This document shows, one piece after another, positions 8,032 through 17,452 of a stretch of 19,481 bases of DNA. The notes below the pieces were generated by a model. That model ran no database searches. It saw nothing but the letters and a program-made list of their open reading frames with translations, and was not told where the DNA came from. Both the position numbers and the translations under genes were made by a program. Positions within the stretch are counted from its first letter, which is position 1, and every line of letters starts with the position of its first letter. This stretch comes from Magnetospira sp. (GTDB lineage Bacteria > Pseudomonadota > Alphaproteobacteria > Rhodospirillales > Magnetospiraceae): contig JANQGL010000177.1 of assembly GCA_028277325.1 (NCBI GenBank), forward strand, positions 1 through 19,481, written 5' to 3'.

Positions 8032-8900
8032 TGGCGGACCAGCCGTTCGAGGATGGGCGGCAGGATCAGTTCCATCGCCAGACCCATTTCGCCTCCGGGC
8101 ACCACGATGGTATTGCGGCGCGACATCATGGAGTCGTTGATGTTCTGCAGCAGCATCGGGAAATCGACCGGCACCTTGGGGTCGCGGGGGTCCCGGAACC
8201 GGATCACCAGCCGGCTCTCGTCGTCCTTCGGGACCTCCTGCGCCATCATCGGGTTGGACGTGTCGACCACCGCGGCGCGTTGAAAGTTGATGTTGCTGTG
8301 GTGGAACTGCGGCAAGATGTAGTGCACGTAGTGGTCCATGCGGGCGAGGATGGTCTCCTTGACATCGTTCTCGGAATAGCCGCGCTGGCCCACGTCGTGG
8401 GAGATTTTCTGAATCCACTCCAGATTGATGATCGGCGCCACGCCGATTTTCAGGTCGACATGCCGGCCGACGTCGACGGTGTCCGTTTTCACCGCGCCGT
8501 GAAGCCCCTCGTACACCAACAGGTCGGTGCCCTTGGGCAGGTCCTCCCAAGGCGTGAAATGGCCGGCTTCCAGGCCGACGTCGGCCGCCTGGTCCTCGGT
8601 GTGGAGATAGCGGCGGTGGCGACCGGTGCCGGCGCGGCCGTATTCCTCGAACAGGGCTTCCAGCAGGTCCCAGTGGTTGGCGCGCGGTCCGAAATGGGTG
8701 AGAAACGGTTCGCCGCGCTTCAGGAACTCGTCCTGGGCCTGTTTCATCTCGGCCCGGTTGTATTTGTGGAATCCGGTTCCACTGACGAACCCCGGCTTCA
8801 GGCCGAGGCGCTCGCAGACCTTGCGAAAGGCGTCGCGGACACTGCTCCGCCCGGATCCGGACGACCCGTAGACCGACACGATGGGATGTTTTTCAGACAT
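8022..8900 (-). CDS. prkB: Phosphoribulokinase (bacterial octameric type)
   Basis: A 292-residue kinase that phosphorylates ribulose-5-phosphate to ribulose-1,5-bisphosphate, the Rubisco substrate in the Calvin cycle. A P-loop is seen at residues 12-20 (GSSGSGRSS). It is followed by the family signatures FHKYNRAEMK, HFGPRANHWDLLE, LLVYEGLHGAV, VDLKIGVAPIINLEWIQKI and VDTSNPMM. The length fits the bacterial form (about 290). The frame extends upstream to 9062, but homology starts at MSEKHPIVSVYG; that ATG (8900) has AGGGGG five bases upstream. It diverges from rpe across a 209-base gap, and epimerase makes its substrate, so joint regulation is likely. No cbbLS/cbbM or cbbR is in the window. 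The symbol cbbP would be equally apt. Confidence 0.93.
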   Translation of the reverse strand: MSEKHPIVSVYGSSGSGRSSVRDAFRKVCERLGLKPGFVSGTGFHKYNRAEMKQAQDEFLKRGEPFLTHFGPRANHWDLLEALFEEYGRAGTGRHRRYLHTEDQAADVGLEAGHFTPWEDLPKGTDLLVYEGLHGAVKTDTVDVGRHVDLKIGVAPIINLEWIQKISHDVGQRGYSENDVKETILARMDHYVHYILPQFHHSNINFQRAAVVDTSNPMMAQEVPKDDESRLVIRFRDPRDPKVPVDFPMLLQNINDSMMSRRNTIVVPGGEMGLAMELILPPILERLVRHRR

Positions 8901-8962
8901 GTTTCCCCCTGAACAACCAATCTTGTTGCACGCCCCGCCGTGGAGCGGGGCCGAGCCGCCGA

Positions 8963-8990
8963 TTGCATGGCGGCGGCAAAGCAGTATATT
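8963..8990 (+). promoter_or_regulatory. Candidate rpe promoter in the prk/rpe divergent region
   Basis: TTGCAT (8963-8968) and TATATT (8985-8990) are 16 bases apart in an AT-rich patch of otherwise GC-rich DNA. On the opposite strand the same patch offers TATACT (8988-8983) as a possible -10 for phosphoribulokinase, so the two promoters may overlap. I see no clear LysR-type (CbbR) dyad. Confidence 0.35.
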
Positions 8991-9109
8991 AGAAACGGAA
9001 AATATTGCGAGAGGGAACGGCGGCGTTCCCGCGACGGACGGCCGGTCCGTGATGCGCCGCAAGGCGGACGGCCCGGCCGGATCGAATTCCCCAAGGGAGG
9101 AAGGACCTT

Positions 9110-9787
9110 ATGAACGTGAAAATTGCCCCGAGCATCCTGTCGGCGGATTTCGCGCGGCTCGGCGAGGAGATCAAGGCCATCGACGACGGCGGTTGCGATT
9201 ACGTGCACGTGGACGTGATGGACGGTCACTTCGTGCCGAACCTGACCTTCGGGCCGCCGATCATCAAGTGCGTGCGCCCGTGGACCGAGAAGGTGTTCGA
9301 CGTCCACCTGATGATCAATCCGGCGCAGCCCTTCCTGAAGGACTACGCCGACGCCGGGGCCGACATCATCACCGTCCACGCCGAGGCCGATCCGCATATC
9401 GATCGCAGCCTGCAATACATCCGCTCGCTGGGCAAGAAGGCCGGCATCTCGCTCAACCCGGCGACGCCCGAGGGAATCGTCGAGTACGTGCTCGACAAAC
9501 TGGACCTGATCCTGGTGATGTCTGTCAACCCCGGGTTCGGGGGCCAGAGCTTCATCGAGAGCCAGCTGGAGAAGATCGCCCGCCTGCGCAGGATGATCGG
9601 CGACCGGCCGATCGAGCTGGAGGTGGACGGCGGAGTCAGCCCGGCCACCGCCGGGGCGGTGGTCGCCGCCGGGGCCGACGTCCTGGTGGCCGGCAGCGCC
9701 GTGTTCAAGGGCGGCGAGGGGGTGGCGGCCTACAAGGCCAACATGGACGCCATCCGCGCCGCCGCCGCCGGGGCCAAGGCGGCCTGA
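9110..9787 (+). CDS. rpe: Ribulose-phosphate 3-epimerase
   Basis: A 225-residue TIM-barrel enzyme that interconverts ribulose-5-phosphate and xylulose-5-phosphate in the pentose phosphate and Calvin cycles. All active-site landmarks are present: APSILSADF with Ser8, HVDVMDGHFVPN with His33 and Asp35, DVHLMI with His66, MSVNPGFGGQ, and EVDGGV with Asp173. Asp35/Asp173 are the acid-base pair and His33/His66 the metal ligands in this family. A strong GGGAGGAAGG ribosome site precedes the ATG. The gene diverges from phosphoribulokinase, which fits a Calvin-cycle role, but it may serve both pathways. Downstream there is only a small 5-bp stem (9817-9831), then the remains of an insertion element, so the original neighbour on this side has probably been displaced. 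Confidence 0.96.
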   Translation: MNVKIAPSILSADFARLGEEIKAIDDGGCDYVHVDVMDGHFVPNLTFGPPIIKCVRPWTEKVFDVHLMINPAQPFLKDYADAGADIITVHAEADPHIDRSLQYIRSLGKKAGISLNPATPEGIVEYVLDKLDLILVMSVNPGFGGQSFIESQLEKIARLRRMIGDRPIELEVDGGVSPATAGAVVAAGADVLVAGSAVFKGGEGVAAYKANMDAIRAAAAGAKAA

Positions 9788-9899
9788 TCCACCCGAGGGC
9801 GGGGACAGCGAATCAGGCCGCGTCCGGCGGCTTGATCCAGAACTGCATCGGCCTGTCGGTTCGGCCGGCCCGATCGACGTCCTTCCGGGGGAACTGGGG

Positions 9900-9911
9900 C
9901 CTGCTGCGTCA
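9900..9911 (+). repeat. Left terminal inverted repeat of the IS701-like element
   Basis: CCTGCTGCGTCA, an exact complement of the right repeat at 10485-10496. Matching stops at the next outward base, which fixes the element edge. Confidence 0.75.
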
Positions 9912-9979
9912 GAAAAATAACGAAATATTCAAGATGCTGTCGAAAGAATGAAGGTTCACACTTGATGGAGGGGCCGTCG

Positions 9980-10487
9980 ATGGATCTTCACTGGCGCGAT
10001 GGGGGTAGCGAGGCCCGGTTTTCGGCGTATATGGAGCGGCTTTCGGGCTGTCTGGATCATGCGGACCGTGTGGGTCCGTTCGAAGCCTATGGCCATCGGC
10101 CGGTTGGTCGGTCTCGCCAAGCCGCGCTGGCTGATCGAGCGGGCTCAAACAGGAACCGGGCCTCGGCCGGCCACTACGAGGGTCGGGGCTGGACCGGGTT
10201 CCACCACCACGGCGCGCTCTGCATCGCCGCCTACGGATTCCTGGTCCTGGAAAGGGCCGCGATTCCCCCCTCGGACAGAAAGGCCAAAACCCGGTTGGTC
10301 GAAGCACCTCAGCTTCCCGAAGGTGACAAGCCTCGCGGAAGTACCGATCCGGACCGAAAGGCACGTGCCCTGGTCAATGACGACACTGCGACGACGAATA
10401 GCTCACGCTCTGGCAAAAAATCTGCCACGATGTCCTTGCTGCAGGCAGACCATCAAACACGTCACAGAAACTCCGAAATATTTATGA
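9980..10487 (+). pseudogene. Remnant of IS701-family transposase (deleted and frameshifted)
   Basis: Pieces of an IS701-family transposase appear in three frames. One frame has FSAYMERLSGCLDHADRVG (N-terminus, from about 10020). After a deletion near 10085-10100, another frame has RLVGLAKPRWLIER, the third LKQEPGLG, then the first again with GHYEGRGWTGFHHH and LCIAAYGFLVLERAAIPPS. The last part, RTERHVPWSMTTLRRR to RCPCC, is back in the second frame. These follow the usual C-terminal order of the family (RLAKLRWRIER, ELKQELGL, HYEGRGWRGFHHH, CIAAYGFL, then a CPCC/CPYC tail). At least three frameshifts plus the loss of the catalytic centre make it non-functional. The family call is from recognised motifs, not a search. 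Confidence 0.75.
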
Positions 10488-10496
10488 CGCAGCAGG
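10485..10496 (-). repeat. Right terminal inverted repeat of the IS701-like element
   Basis: TGACGCAGCAGG on the plus strand, the exact complement of the left repeat. It lies 69 bases from the vapC stop codon. Confidence 0.75.
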
Positions 10497-10565
10497 ACTA
10501 GACGGCGTGCATGGGCGTTCGGCCATTTTGATGCCTGATCGACCGCTTGCAGAGAGAATGTCGCG

Positions 10566-11000
10566 TCAGCTTTCAACACCCACGTCCCAGGGATTGAGAA
10601 CACTGAGCTCGAAGTGCTCAAAGTCCTTTATGTTACGGGTGACGAGGATCAGATCGCGATCAATCGCAACGGCTGCGATTTGGGCGTCAGCAGCAGGCGG
10701 GGTCTGCCCTTTGCGATCGCCGTTGCCCATCAGGTGACCCCAGATCCTTGCGGCCGCATCGTCAAACGCCAGAATCCGGTTCTCAAACTGCTGGCTGAGG
10801 TCCTCTTCTATCCACTTCGTGAAGCGTGCTTGCCGCGCCTTCTCTTTGACCTTCACGGCGCCACGCACGAGCTCACCGATTGTCTGCGCGGCGAGAAAGA
10901 GTTCCGCTGGCGACCGCTGTTCGAGCCAAGCAAGCACGCGCGGCTCGGGTTTCGCCTTTACGGTTTCGCCGACGATGTTGGTGTCGAGAAGAAAGGGCAT
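10566..11000 (-). CDS. vapC: VapC-type PIN-domain toxin (ribonuclease)
   Basis: A 144-residue single PIN domain, the toxin of a type II toxin-antitoxin system, expected to cleave RNA (often tRNA or rRNA) with Mg2+ when not bound by its antitoxin. The conserved acids are visible: Asp6 in LLDTNIVGE, Glu43 in TIGELVRG, Asp105 in PAADAQIAAVA, and Asp126 in the family's TRNxxDF motif near the C-terminus. It therefore looks intact. I use the ATG at 11000, which overlaps the antitoxin stop (TGATG), over an in-frame TTG just upstream. It is transcribed with vapB and lies between two mobile-element remnants, typical for such modules. Confidence 0.9.
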   Translation of the reverse strand: MPFLLDTNIVGETVKAKPEPRVLAWLEQRSPAELFLAAQTIGELVRGAVKVKEKARQARFTKWIEEDLSQQFENRILAFDDAAARIWGHLMGNGDRKGQTPPAADAQIAAVAIDRDLILVTRNIKDFEHFELSVLNPWDVGVES

Positions 11001-11320
11001 CAATCGAGATCCGCGGAGCGCCCCGTCGACGTATCCCGTTCAGTTTGCAGGTCAGCGCCAACTAGCGGCGACTTGCGGAAAAACGCAACAAGCTCCGATC
11101 CGGTTTTCGCCTTCGGCGCGGACAACATTGGCTGGAGCGAATCTCGGATGCGCTTGGCATCTACACCGCCAGAGCGTAGAGCGCCTGCGATGGCTTTGAC
11201 CAAGCTGGCGTCCCTGGCGGGTACGGTGACTTCGACCCTCTTGGAGCCTTCAGCCGCAACCTTGGTGCGGTGCCGAGCTACGCGTGCTCGGCTCTGCTTT
11301 GTTGAGCTGGTCTGGTCCAC
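11000..11320 (-). CDS. vapB: VapB-like ribbon-helix-helix antitoxin
   Basis: A 106-residue protein directly upstream of vapC and overlapping it by one base. Residues ~27-50 (KRVEVTVPARDASLVKAIAG) read as one beta strand followed by helices, as in MetJ/Arc-type DNA-binding antitoxins, after a basic N-terminal arm. The C-terminal part would wrap the toxin. The start is GTG at 11320, with only a modest GGCGG ribosome site. A near-perfect 16-base palindrome lies just before the gene and is the probable binding site for autorepression. The subfamily is uncertain; the partner and gene order support the antitoxin role more than the sequence does. Confidence 0.75.
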   Translation of the reverse strand: MDQTSSTKQSRARVARHRTKVAAEGSKRVEVTVPARDASLVKAIAGALRSGGVDAKRIRDSLQPMLSAPKAKTGSELVAFFRKSPLVGADLQTERDTSTGRSADLD

Positions 11321-11335
11321 GACACACCGCCTTAT

Positions 11336-11381
11336 CCGGTAACGTTTCCGGAAAAATATGGTTTGGTGGCGGCGATGTCAA
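11336..11381 (-). promoter_or_regulatory. vapBC promoter and operator
   Basis: On the minus strand a perfect -35 TTGACA (11381-11376) is followed after 17 bases by TATTTT (11358-11353). Directly downstream is CCGGTAACGTTTCCGG (11336-11351), palindromic at 14 of 16 positions and extended outward by further T/A pairs. Transcription would start inside it, so antitoxin bound there would block RNA polymerase. This is the classic layout for toxin-antitoxin autorepression. Confidence 0.65.
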
Positions 11382-11389
11382 GGAGTTAG

Positions 11390-11518
11390 AGGGTTCGCTG
11401 CACTAGCGGTTCCCGTCATCAGGGTCCGCAGGGGACTTCCACCCCCAAGTCGCCCGGACCGCCACCACAGCGGTCCGGGCAGCGCCAGTCACGGCGCTAC
11501 GCGCCATGCCTGGCGCAC
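11390..11518 (-). mobile_element. 5' fragment of a group II intron (probably class C)
   Basis: Read on the minus strand, this begins GTGCGCCAGGCATGGCGC, matching the GUGCG start of bacterial group II introns. Consecutive stems follow: GCGCCA/TGGCGC (11501-11516), AGCGCC/GGCGCT (11481-11498), an 11-bp stem (11452-11462 with 11470-11480) and GACTT/AAGTC (11434-11451). Then come GGTGGAAGTCCCC and a GACGGGAACCGC-type stretch, a pattern I recognise from domain I of these introns. It starts seven bases after the terminator stem of the PEP-CTERM gene, on the same strand, which is the preferred site of class C introns. No reverse transcriptase and no domain V are present, so it is a dead 5' fragment. 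Its 3' limit is uncertain and lies near the vapBC -35 box. Confidence 0.6.
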
Positions 11519-11549
11519 GACAAAACGGCGACCCGTTGCCGGGTCGCCG
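11519..11549 (-). terminator. Intrinsic terminator of the PEP-CTERM protein gene
   Basis: A 9-bp GC stem, CGGCGACCC/GGGTCGCCG (11549-11526 on the minus strand) with a 6-base loop, is followed by TTTTGTC. It lies 33 bases after the stop codon. The T-run is short because the group II intron fragment starts at 11518. Confidence 0.75.
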
Positions 11550-11582
11550 ATAGGAGTTGCAGGCGTCTTGGCTGCCGTATGC

Positions 11583-12422
11583 TCAGGCGGTCCGTCGACG
11601 CCGCGCCACCGCCGCGCCGCCGAGCAGGGCCGGGACGAACAGGAGCGCCGCGCCGGGCAGGGGAACTTCGCTGAAGTTGTCGCCGCCGGCACCGCCGCCG
11701 TTGTCCGACACGATTTCCAGGCAGATCTCGTGGAGCCGGAAATCGTCGTTGCTGCCGTCGGGAAGACCCCCGAAAAAGACCCAGGACGTGAGCTGGGGCA
11801 GGGTGATCGTCGACTCGGTGGTGTTGCCCGTTCCCACTGAGGTCAGATCGCTGAGGAGGGTGTTGAGGTTGCTGTAACTGGAAAACGTCACGGGATCCGA
11901 CGAGGCCCAGATCGCCCAGTCGTCGTTAAATCCGACGGCACCGAAGGTCACCGACGTGGCGGTCATGCCGAGCGGGAGCTCGACCGCCAGAAGGTCGTAC
12001 CAGCCGCTGTTGTCGATTTGGTGCGACCCGTCCTCGCCGGGACCGGCCGACGAGTTGTCGATGCCCAGGCCGTCGCCGTTCCGCACGATATCCGCGGCGC
12101 GCCAAACATCGTTGTCGCGGTCGAAGGTCCAGCCCGACGCCGAGAGCGACACGCTTTGGCTACCGAAGGTTTCGGTGAAGGTGTACGACGTGCCCAGGTT
12201 CCCGGGATAATCACCATCATCTTCATCATCATCTTCATCATCGATCGCGAAATCGAAATTCATCGGGCAGTCCTTGCCGCCGCCGTTCTCGCCGTCGTCG
12301 TCGCCGCCGCCACCGCCACAGCCGCCGCCGGCATGCGCCACGGCCATCGGAACCGTAAGCGCCGCCGACAGAATCAGAAGCCTTGTCGTGTAACCTAAGG
12401 AAGTCAGAATGGATTTTCGCAT
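11583..12422 (-). CDS. Exported protein with VPLP-type PEP-CTERM sorting signal (exosortase substrate)
   Basis: A 279-residue secreted protein. Residues 1-31 form a signal peptide (positive start, hydrophobic core, likely cleavage after AHA). Next comes a Gly-rich and then very acidic tract (~32-75, runs of Asp and Glu), then a ~170-residue beta-rich domain. The C-terminus has VPLPGAALLFVPALLGG (from Val253), a hydrophobic segment, then RRRR: the tripartite PEP-CTERM signal recognised by exosortase. The middle, with GLGIDNSS, HQIDNSGWYDLLAVELP and FNDDWAIWASSDP, recalls the exosortase-dependent surface protein XDP1 group; that match is from memory and tentative. AAGGAT lies about 8 bases before the ATG at 12422. 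The protein is expected at the cell surface or in the extracellular matrix. No exosortase gene is in the window. Confidence 0.8.
   Translation of the reverse strand: MRKSILTSLGYTTRLLILSAALTVPMAVAHAGGGCGGGGGDDDGENGGGKDCPMNFDFAIDDEDDDEDDGDYPGNLGTSYTFTETFGSQSVSLSASGWTFDRDNDVWRAADIVRNGDGLGIDNSSAGPGEDGSHQIDNSGWYDLLAVELPLGMTATSVTFGAVGFNDDWAIWASSDPVTFSSYSNLNTLLSDLTSVGTGNTTESTITLPQLTSWVFFGGLPDGSNDDFRLHEICLEIVSDNGGGAGGDNFSEVPLPGAALLFVPALLGGAAVARRRRTA
12215..12243 (-). repeat. Trinucleotide repeat encoding the acidic tract
   Basis: A run of CAT/CTT triplets (GAT/GAA/GAG codons on the coding strand) within the PEP-CTERM protein gene encodes its Asp/Glu tract. A nearby GCC/GTC-rich stretch (~12284-12335) encodes Gly and Asp runs. 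Both could change length by slippage. Confidence 0.6.
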
Positions 12423-12654
12423 TGTCCGATCCTTTCAAAGCGGGGATGCGACGACGTGCCCGCCAGCCATCCCCTGTGCCCCACCACCTGGTGTGCGGAT
12501 GCAAACCAGGGTCAGAATGAAGTCTGTCGGTGGTCTCTGTCGCACAGACGCGATGCGCGCGAAAGGCACCAAAAGTTGGAGTTCTTAAAATTCATCCTTT
12601 TTGTTTAACTCGTTCGGAATAGGGCGGTGGAATAAAAGAGAAAATGGCCACCCC

Positions 12655-12684
12655 AAAAAAAACGGAGGGCCGAAGCCCTCCGTT
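12655..12684 (-). terminator. Intrinsic terminator of the glyQ-glyS-ppdK operon
   Basis: On the minus strand AACGGAGGGC and GCCCTCCGTT form a perfect 10-bp stem closed by a TTCG tetraloop, followed by eight T. It lies 23 bases after the ppdK stop. The remaining ~230 bases up to the PEP-CTERM gene hold no other gene, and no promoter I can support. Confidence 0.95.
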
Positions 12685-12707
12685 CGCGGTCATACGTCGG
12701 GTACCGG

Positions 12708-15386
<2,679 letters not shown>

Positions 15387-15388
15387 GC

Positions 15389-17452
15389 TCATCCCTCCAC
15401 TTGAGAAAAGTCGGCGACCCGCCGCATGGCGGCCCCGATGCGGGACAGGATCCGAAGCCGGTTGGTTCGGAGGTTTTCGTCCTCGCTGTTCACGGTTACG
15501 TGATCGAAAAAACAATCCACCGGCGCCCGCAGCCGGGCAAGCGCCGTCATCGCCGTCGCAAAGTCTTCGTTTTTCAGCGCCGCGTCAACCGCCGGCTCCC
15601 CCTCGGCCAGGGCGTCGAACAGCGCCTTCTCCTCGTCCGCGACCAGGGACGCGGGATAGACGGACCCGTCGTGGGCCGCTCCGTCGCGGGTCTCCTCGAT
15701 GCGCAGGATGTTGGCGGCGCGGCGGTAGGCGACCAGCAGGTTGGCGCCGTCGTCGGTGTCGAGGAAATCCTTCAGCGCATCGACCCGGGCCAGCAGCCGC
15801 ACCAGGTCGTCCTCGCCGCCCAGGGCGAACACGGCGGCGATCAGGTCGTGGCGCACCCCCCGTTCCTTCAGGTGCACCTTCAGGCGGTCGGCGAAGAAGG
15901 CGAGGAGATCGGCGAGGCCTCGCGGCGCGGCGATATGGCCTTGATCCAGGTGTCCGCCGGCGGCGGCGTTGAACGCGGCCTCGAGCGGCACCCGCAGCCC
16001 GTTCTCGACGATCAGCCGGATCACCCCCAGGGCGGCGCGCCGCAGGGCGAAGGGGTCTTTCGACCCGGTGGGTTTCTCGTCGATCGCCCAGAACCCGGCC
16101 AGGGTGTCGATCTTGTCGGCCAGCGACACGGCGACCGAGACCGGGGCGGTGGGGCAGGCGTCGGACGGCCCGAGCGGCGAATAGTGCTCGGCCAGGGCCG
16201 CGCAGACCTCCGGGTCCAGGCCCTCGTCGCGCGCCAGGTAGCGGCCCATGACGCCCTGCACCTCGGGGAACTCGAACACCATCTCGGAGACCAGATCGGC
16301 CTTGGCCAGCCTTGCCGCCTGCCGCGCCTTGTCCGGATCGGCGCCGCAATAGGGCGCCAGCTCGGCCGCCAGGTCGGCGATCCGCACCGCCTTGTCCTCC
16401 ATGGTGCCCAGGCCTTCGTAAAACACCATGTCGGCCAGTCTGGGCACCCGGTCGTCGAGCGTCCTCCGGTGGTCCTGGTCCCAGAAGAAGCGGGCGTCGG
16501 ACAGCCGCGCCTTGAGCACCCGCTCGTTGCCGGCCACCACCGTGGCGCCGTCGTCCGGGGTCTCGCGGTTGGCGACCATCACGAAGCGCGGCGCCAGGGC
16601 GCCGTCATGGGTCAGGGCCGGGAAGTAGCGCTGGTGCACCCGCATGGCGGTGATCAGGACCTCCGGCGGCACCACCATGAACTCCTCGGGGATGCGGCCC
16701 ATCAGGACCACCGGCCATTCGACCAGCCCCGCCACCTCGTCGAGCAGTCCGGCGTCCTCCTTCAGGGTCAGCCCCTCGGCCGCGCAGAGGGCGCGCGCCC
16801 GCTCCAGGATCCGCGTCTTGCGTTCCGCGCGGTCGAGGATCACCTTGGCGGCGCGGAGCTTGTCCCTGTAGTCGGCGATGCCGATGACGGCGATCGGGTC
16901 GGGGGCCATGAAACGGTGGCCGCGCGTCCCGTCGCCGCTGCGCACCGGACCGAAGGAGAACGGCACCACGGCGCCGTCGAACAGGGCGACGATCCCATGA
17001 AGCGGGCGCACCCAGCGCAGGGCGTGGTCGCCCCAGCGCATGGACTTGGGCCAGGGCAGGGCGGCGAGGGCGGCCGGGGCCGCCTCGGCCAGCACGTCGG
17101 CGGTCGGGCGGCCCTTGACCTCCCAGGTTGCGAAGAGCATCCGCCCCTTCTTCTCGTCGCGCTCCTCGATCCTCGCCCCCTCGGGCAGCGACCGCCGGAA
17201 GCCCTCGATCGCCTTCTCGGGCGCGTCCAGCCTCGGGCCCTTGCGCTCCCCGGTCACGTCGGGGGCCTTGACGGGCAGCCCCTCGACGCTCAGGGCGAGG
17301 CGGCGCGGGGTGACGAAGGATTCCGCCTTTTCAAAGGCCAGGCCGGATTTCTTCAGCTCCTCGGTGAGCAGGCGGCACAGGTCCTCGGCGGCCCGGGCCT
17401 GCATGCGGGCGGGGATTTCCTCGGACAGCAGTTCGAGCAGGAAATCGGCCAT
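15389..17452 (-). CDS. glyS: Glycine--tRNA ligase, beta subunit
   Basis: A 687-residue beta subunit of the bacterial alpha2beta2 glycyl-tRNA synthetase, close to the usual ~690. It starts with the characteristic MADFLLELLSEEIPARMQ, contains ALPWPKSMRWGDH, RFVMVANRE and PSDACPTAPVSVAVSLADK, and ends in an anticodon-binding region with FFDHVTVNSED. The beta subunit carries tRNA binding, while glycine activation lies in the alpha subunit. The ATG (17452) overlaps the glyQ stop by one base (TGATG), giving matched synthesis of the two subunits. Its stop codon overlaps the first possible ppdK ATG. Confidence 0.96.
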   Translation of the reverse strand: MADFLLELLSEEIPARMQARAAEDLCRLLTEELKKSGLAFEKAESFVTPRRLALSVEGLPVKAPDVTGERKGPRLDAPEKAIEGFRRSLPEGARIEERDEKKGRMLFATWEVKGRPTADVLAEAAPAALAALPWPKSMRWGDHALRWVRPLHGIVALFDGAVVPFSFGPVRSGDGTRGHRFMAPDPIAVIGIADYRDKLRAAKVILDRAERKTRILERARALCAAEGLTLKEDAGLLDEVAGLVEWPVVLMGRIPEEFMVVPPEVLITAMRVHQRYFPALTHDGALAPRFVMVANRETPDDGATVVAGNERVLKARLSDARFFWDQDHRRTLDDRVPRLADMVFYEGLGTMEDKAVRIADLAAELAPYCGADPDKARQAARLAKADLVSEMVFEFPEVQGVMGRYLARDEGLDPEVCAALAEHYSPLGPSDACPTAPVSVAVSLADKIDTLAGFWAIDEKPTGSKDPFALRRAALGVIRLIVENGLRVPLEAAFNAAAGGHLDQGHIAAPRGLADLLAFFADRLKVHLKERGVRHDLIAAVFALGGEDDLVRLLARVDALKDFLDTDDGANLLVAYRRAANILRIEETRDGAAHDGSVYPASLVADEEKALFDALAEGEPAVDAALKNEDFATAMTALARLRAPVDCFFDHVTVNSEDENLRTNRLRILSRIGAAMRRVADFSQVEG

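Larger units (their letters stand above)
9900..10496 (+). mobile_element. Internally deleted IS701-like insertion element (about 0.6 kb)
   Basis: The element is bounded by perfect 12-base inverted repeats, CCTGCTGCGTCA at 9900-9911 and its complement at 10485-10496. Imperfect similarity continues about 14 bases inward. Between them lie the N-terminal and C-terminal pieces of an IS701-type DDE transposase, in the order of a full element but lacking the central ~270 residues. No clear flanking target duplication is seen; a CTAG lies one base beyond the right end (10498-10501), but the left flank is GGGG. It cannot transpose on its own. If an intact copy exists elsewhere it could in principle be mobilised, like a MITE. 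It fills most of the 778-base gap between rpe and vapC. Confidence 0.75.

Noticed and set aside
9909..10364. Minus-strand 151-codon frame across the IS remnant
   Set aside because: Pro/Arg-rich, no motif, and opposite clear transposase fragments.
11390..11549. Tandem hairpins read as a riboswitch, attC array or CRISPR-like repeat
   Set aside because: The stems differ in sequence and spacing, there are no spacers or direct repeats, and the order fits a group II intron 5' end better.
12565..12585. Sigma-54-like GGCAC...TTGG element, of interest because PEP-CTERM genes can be under PrsK/PrsR and sigma-54 control
   Set aside because: The spacing is one base too long, the GC of the -12 element is missing, and it points away from the PEP-CTERM gene.
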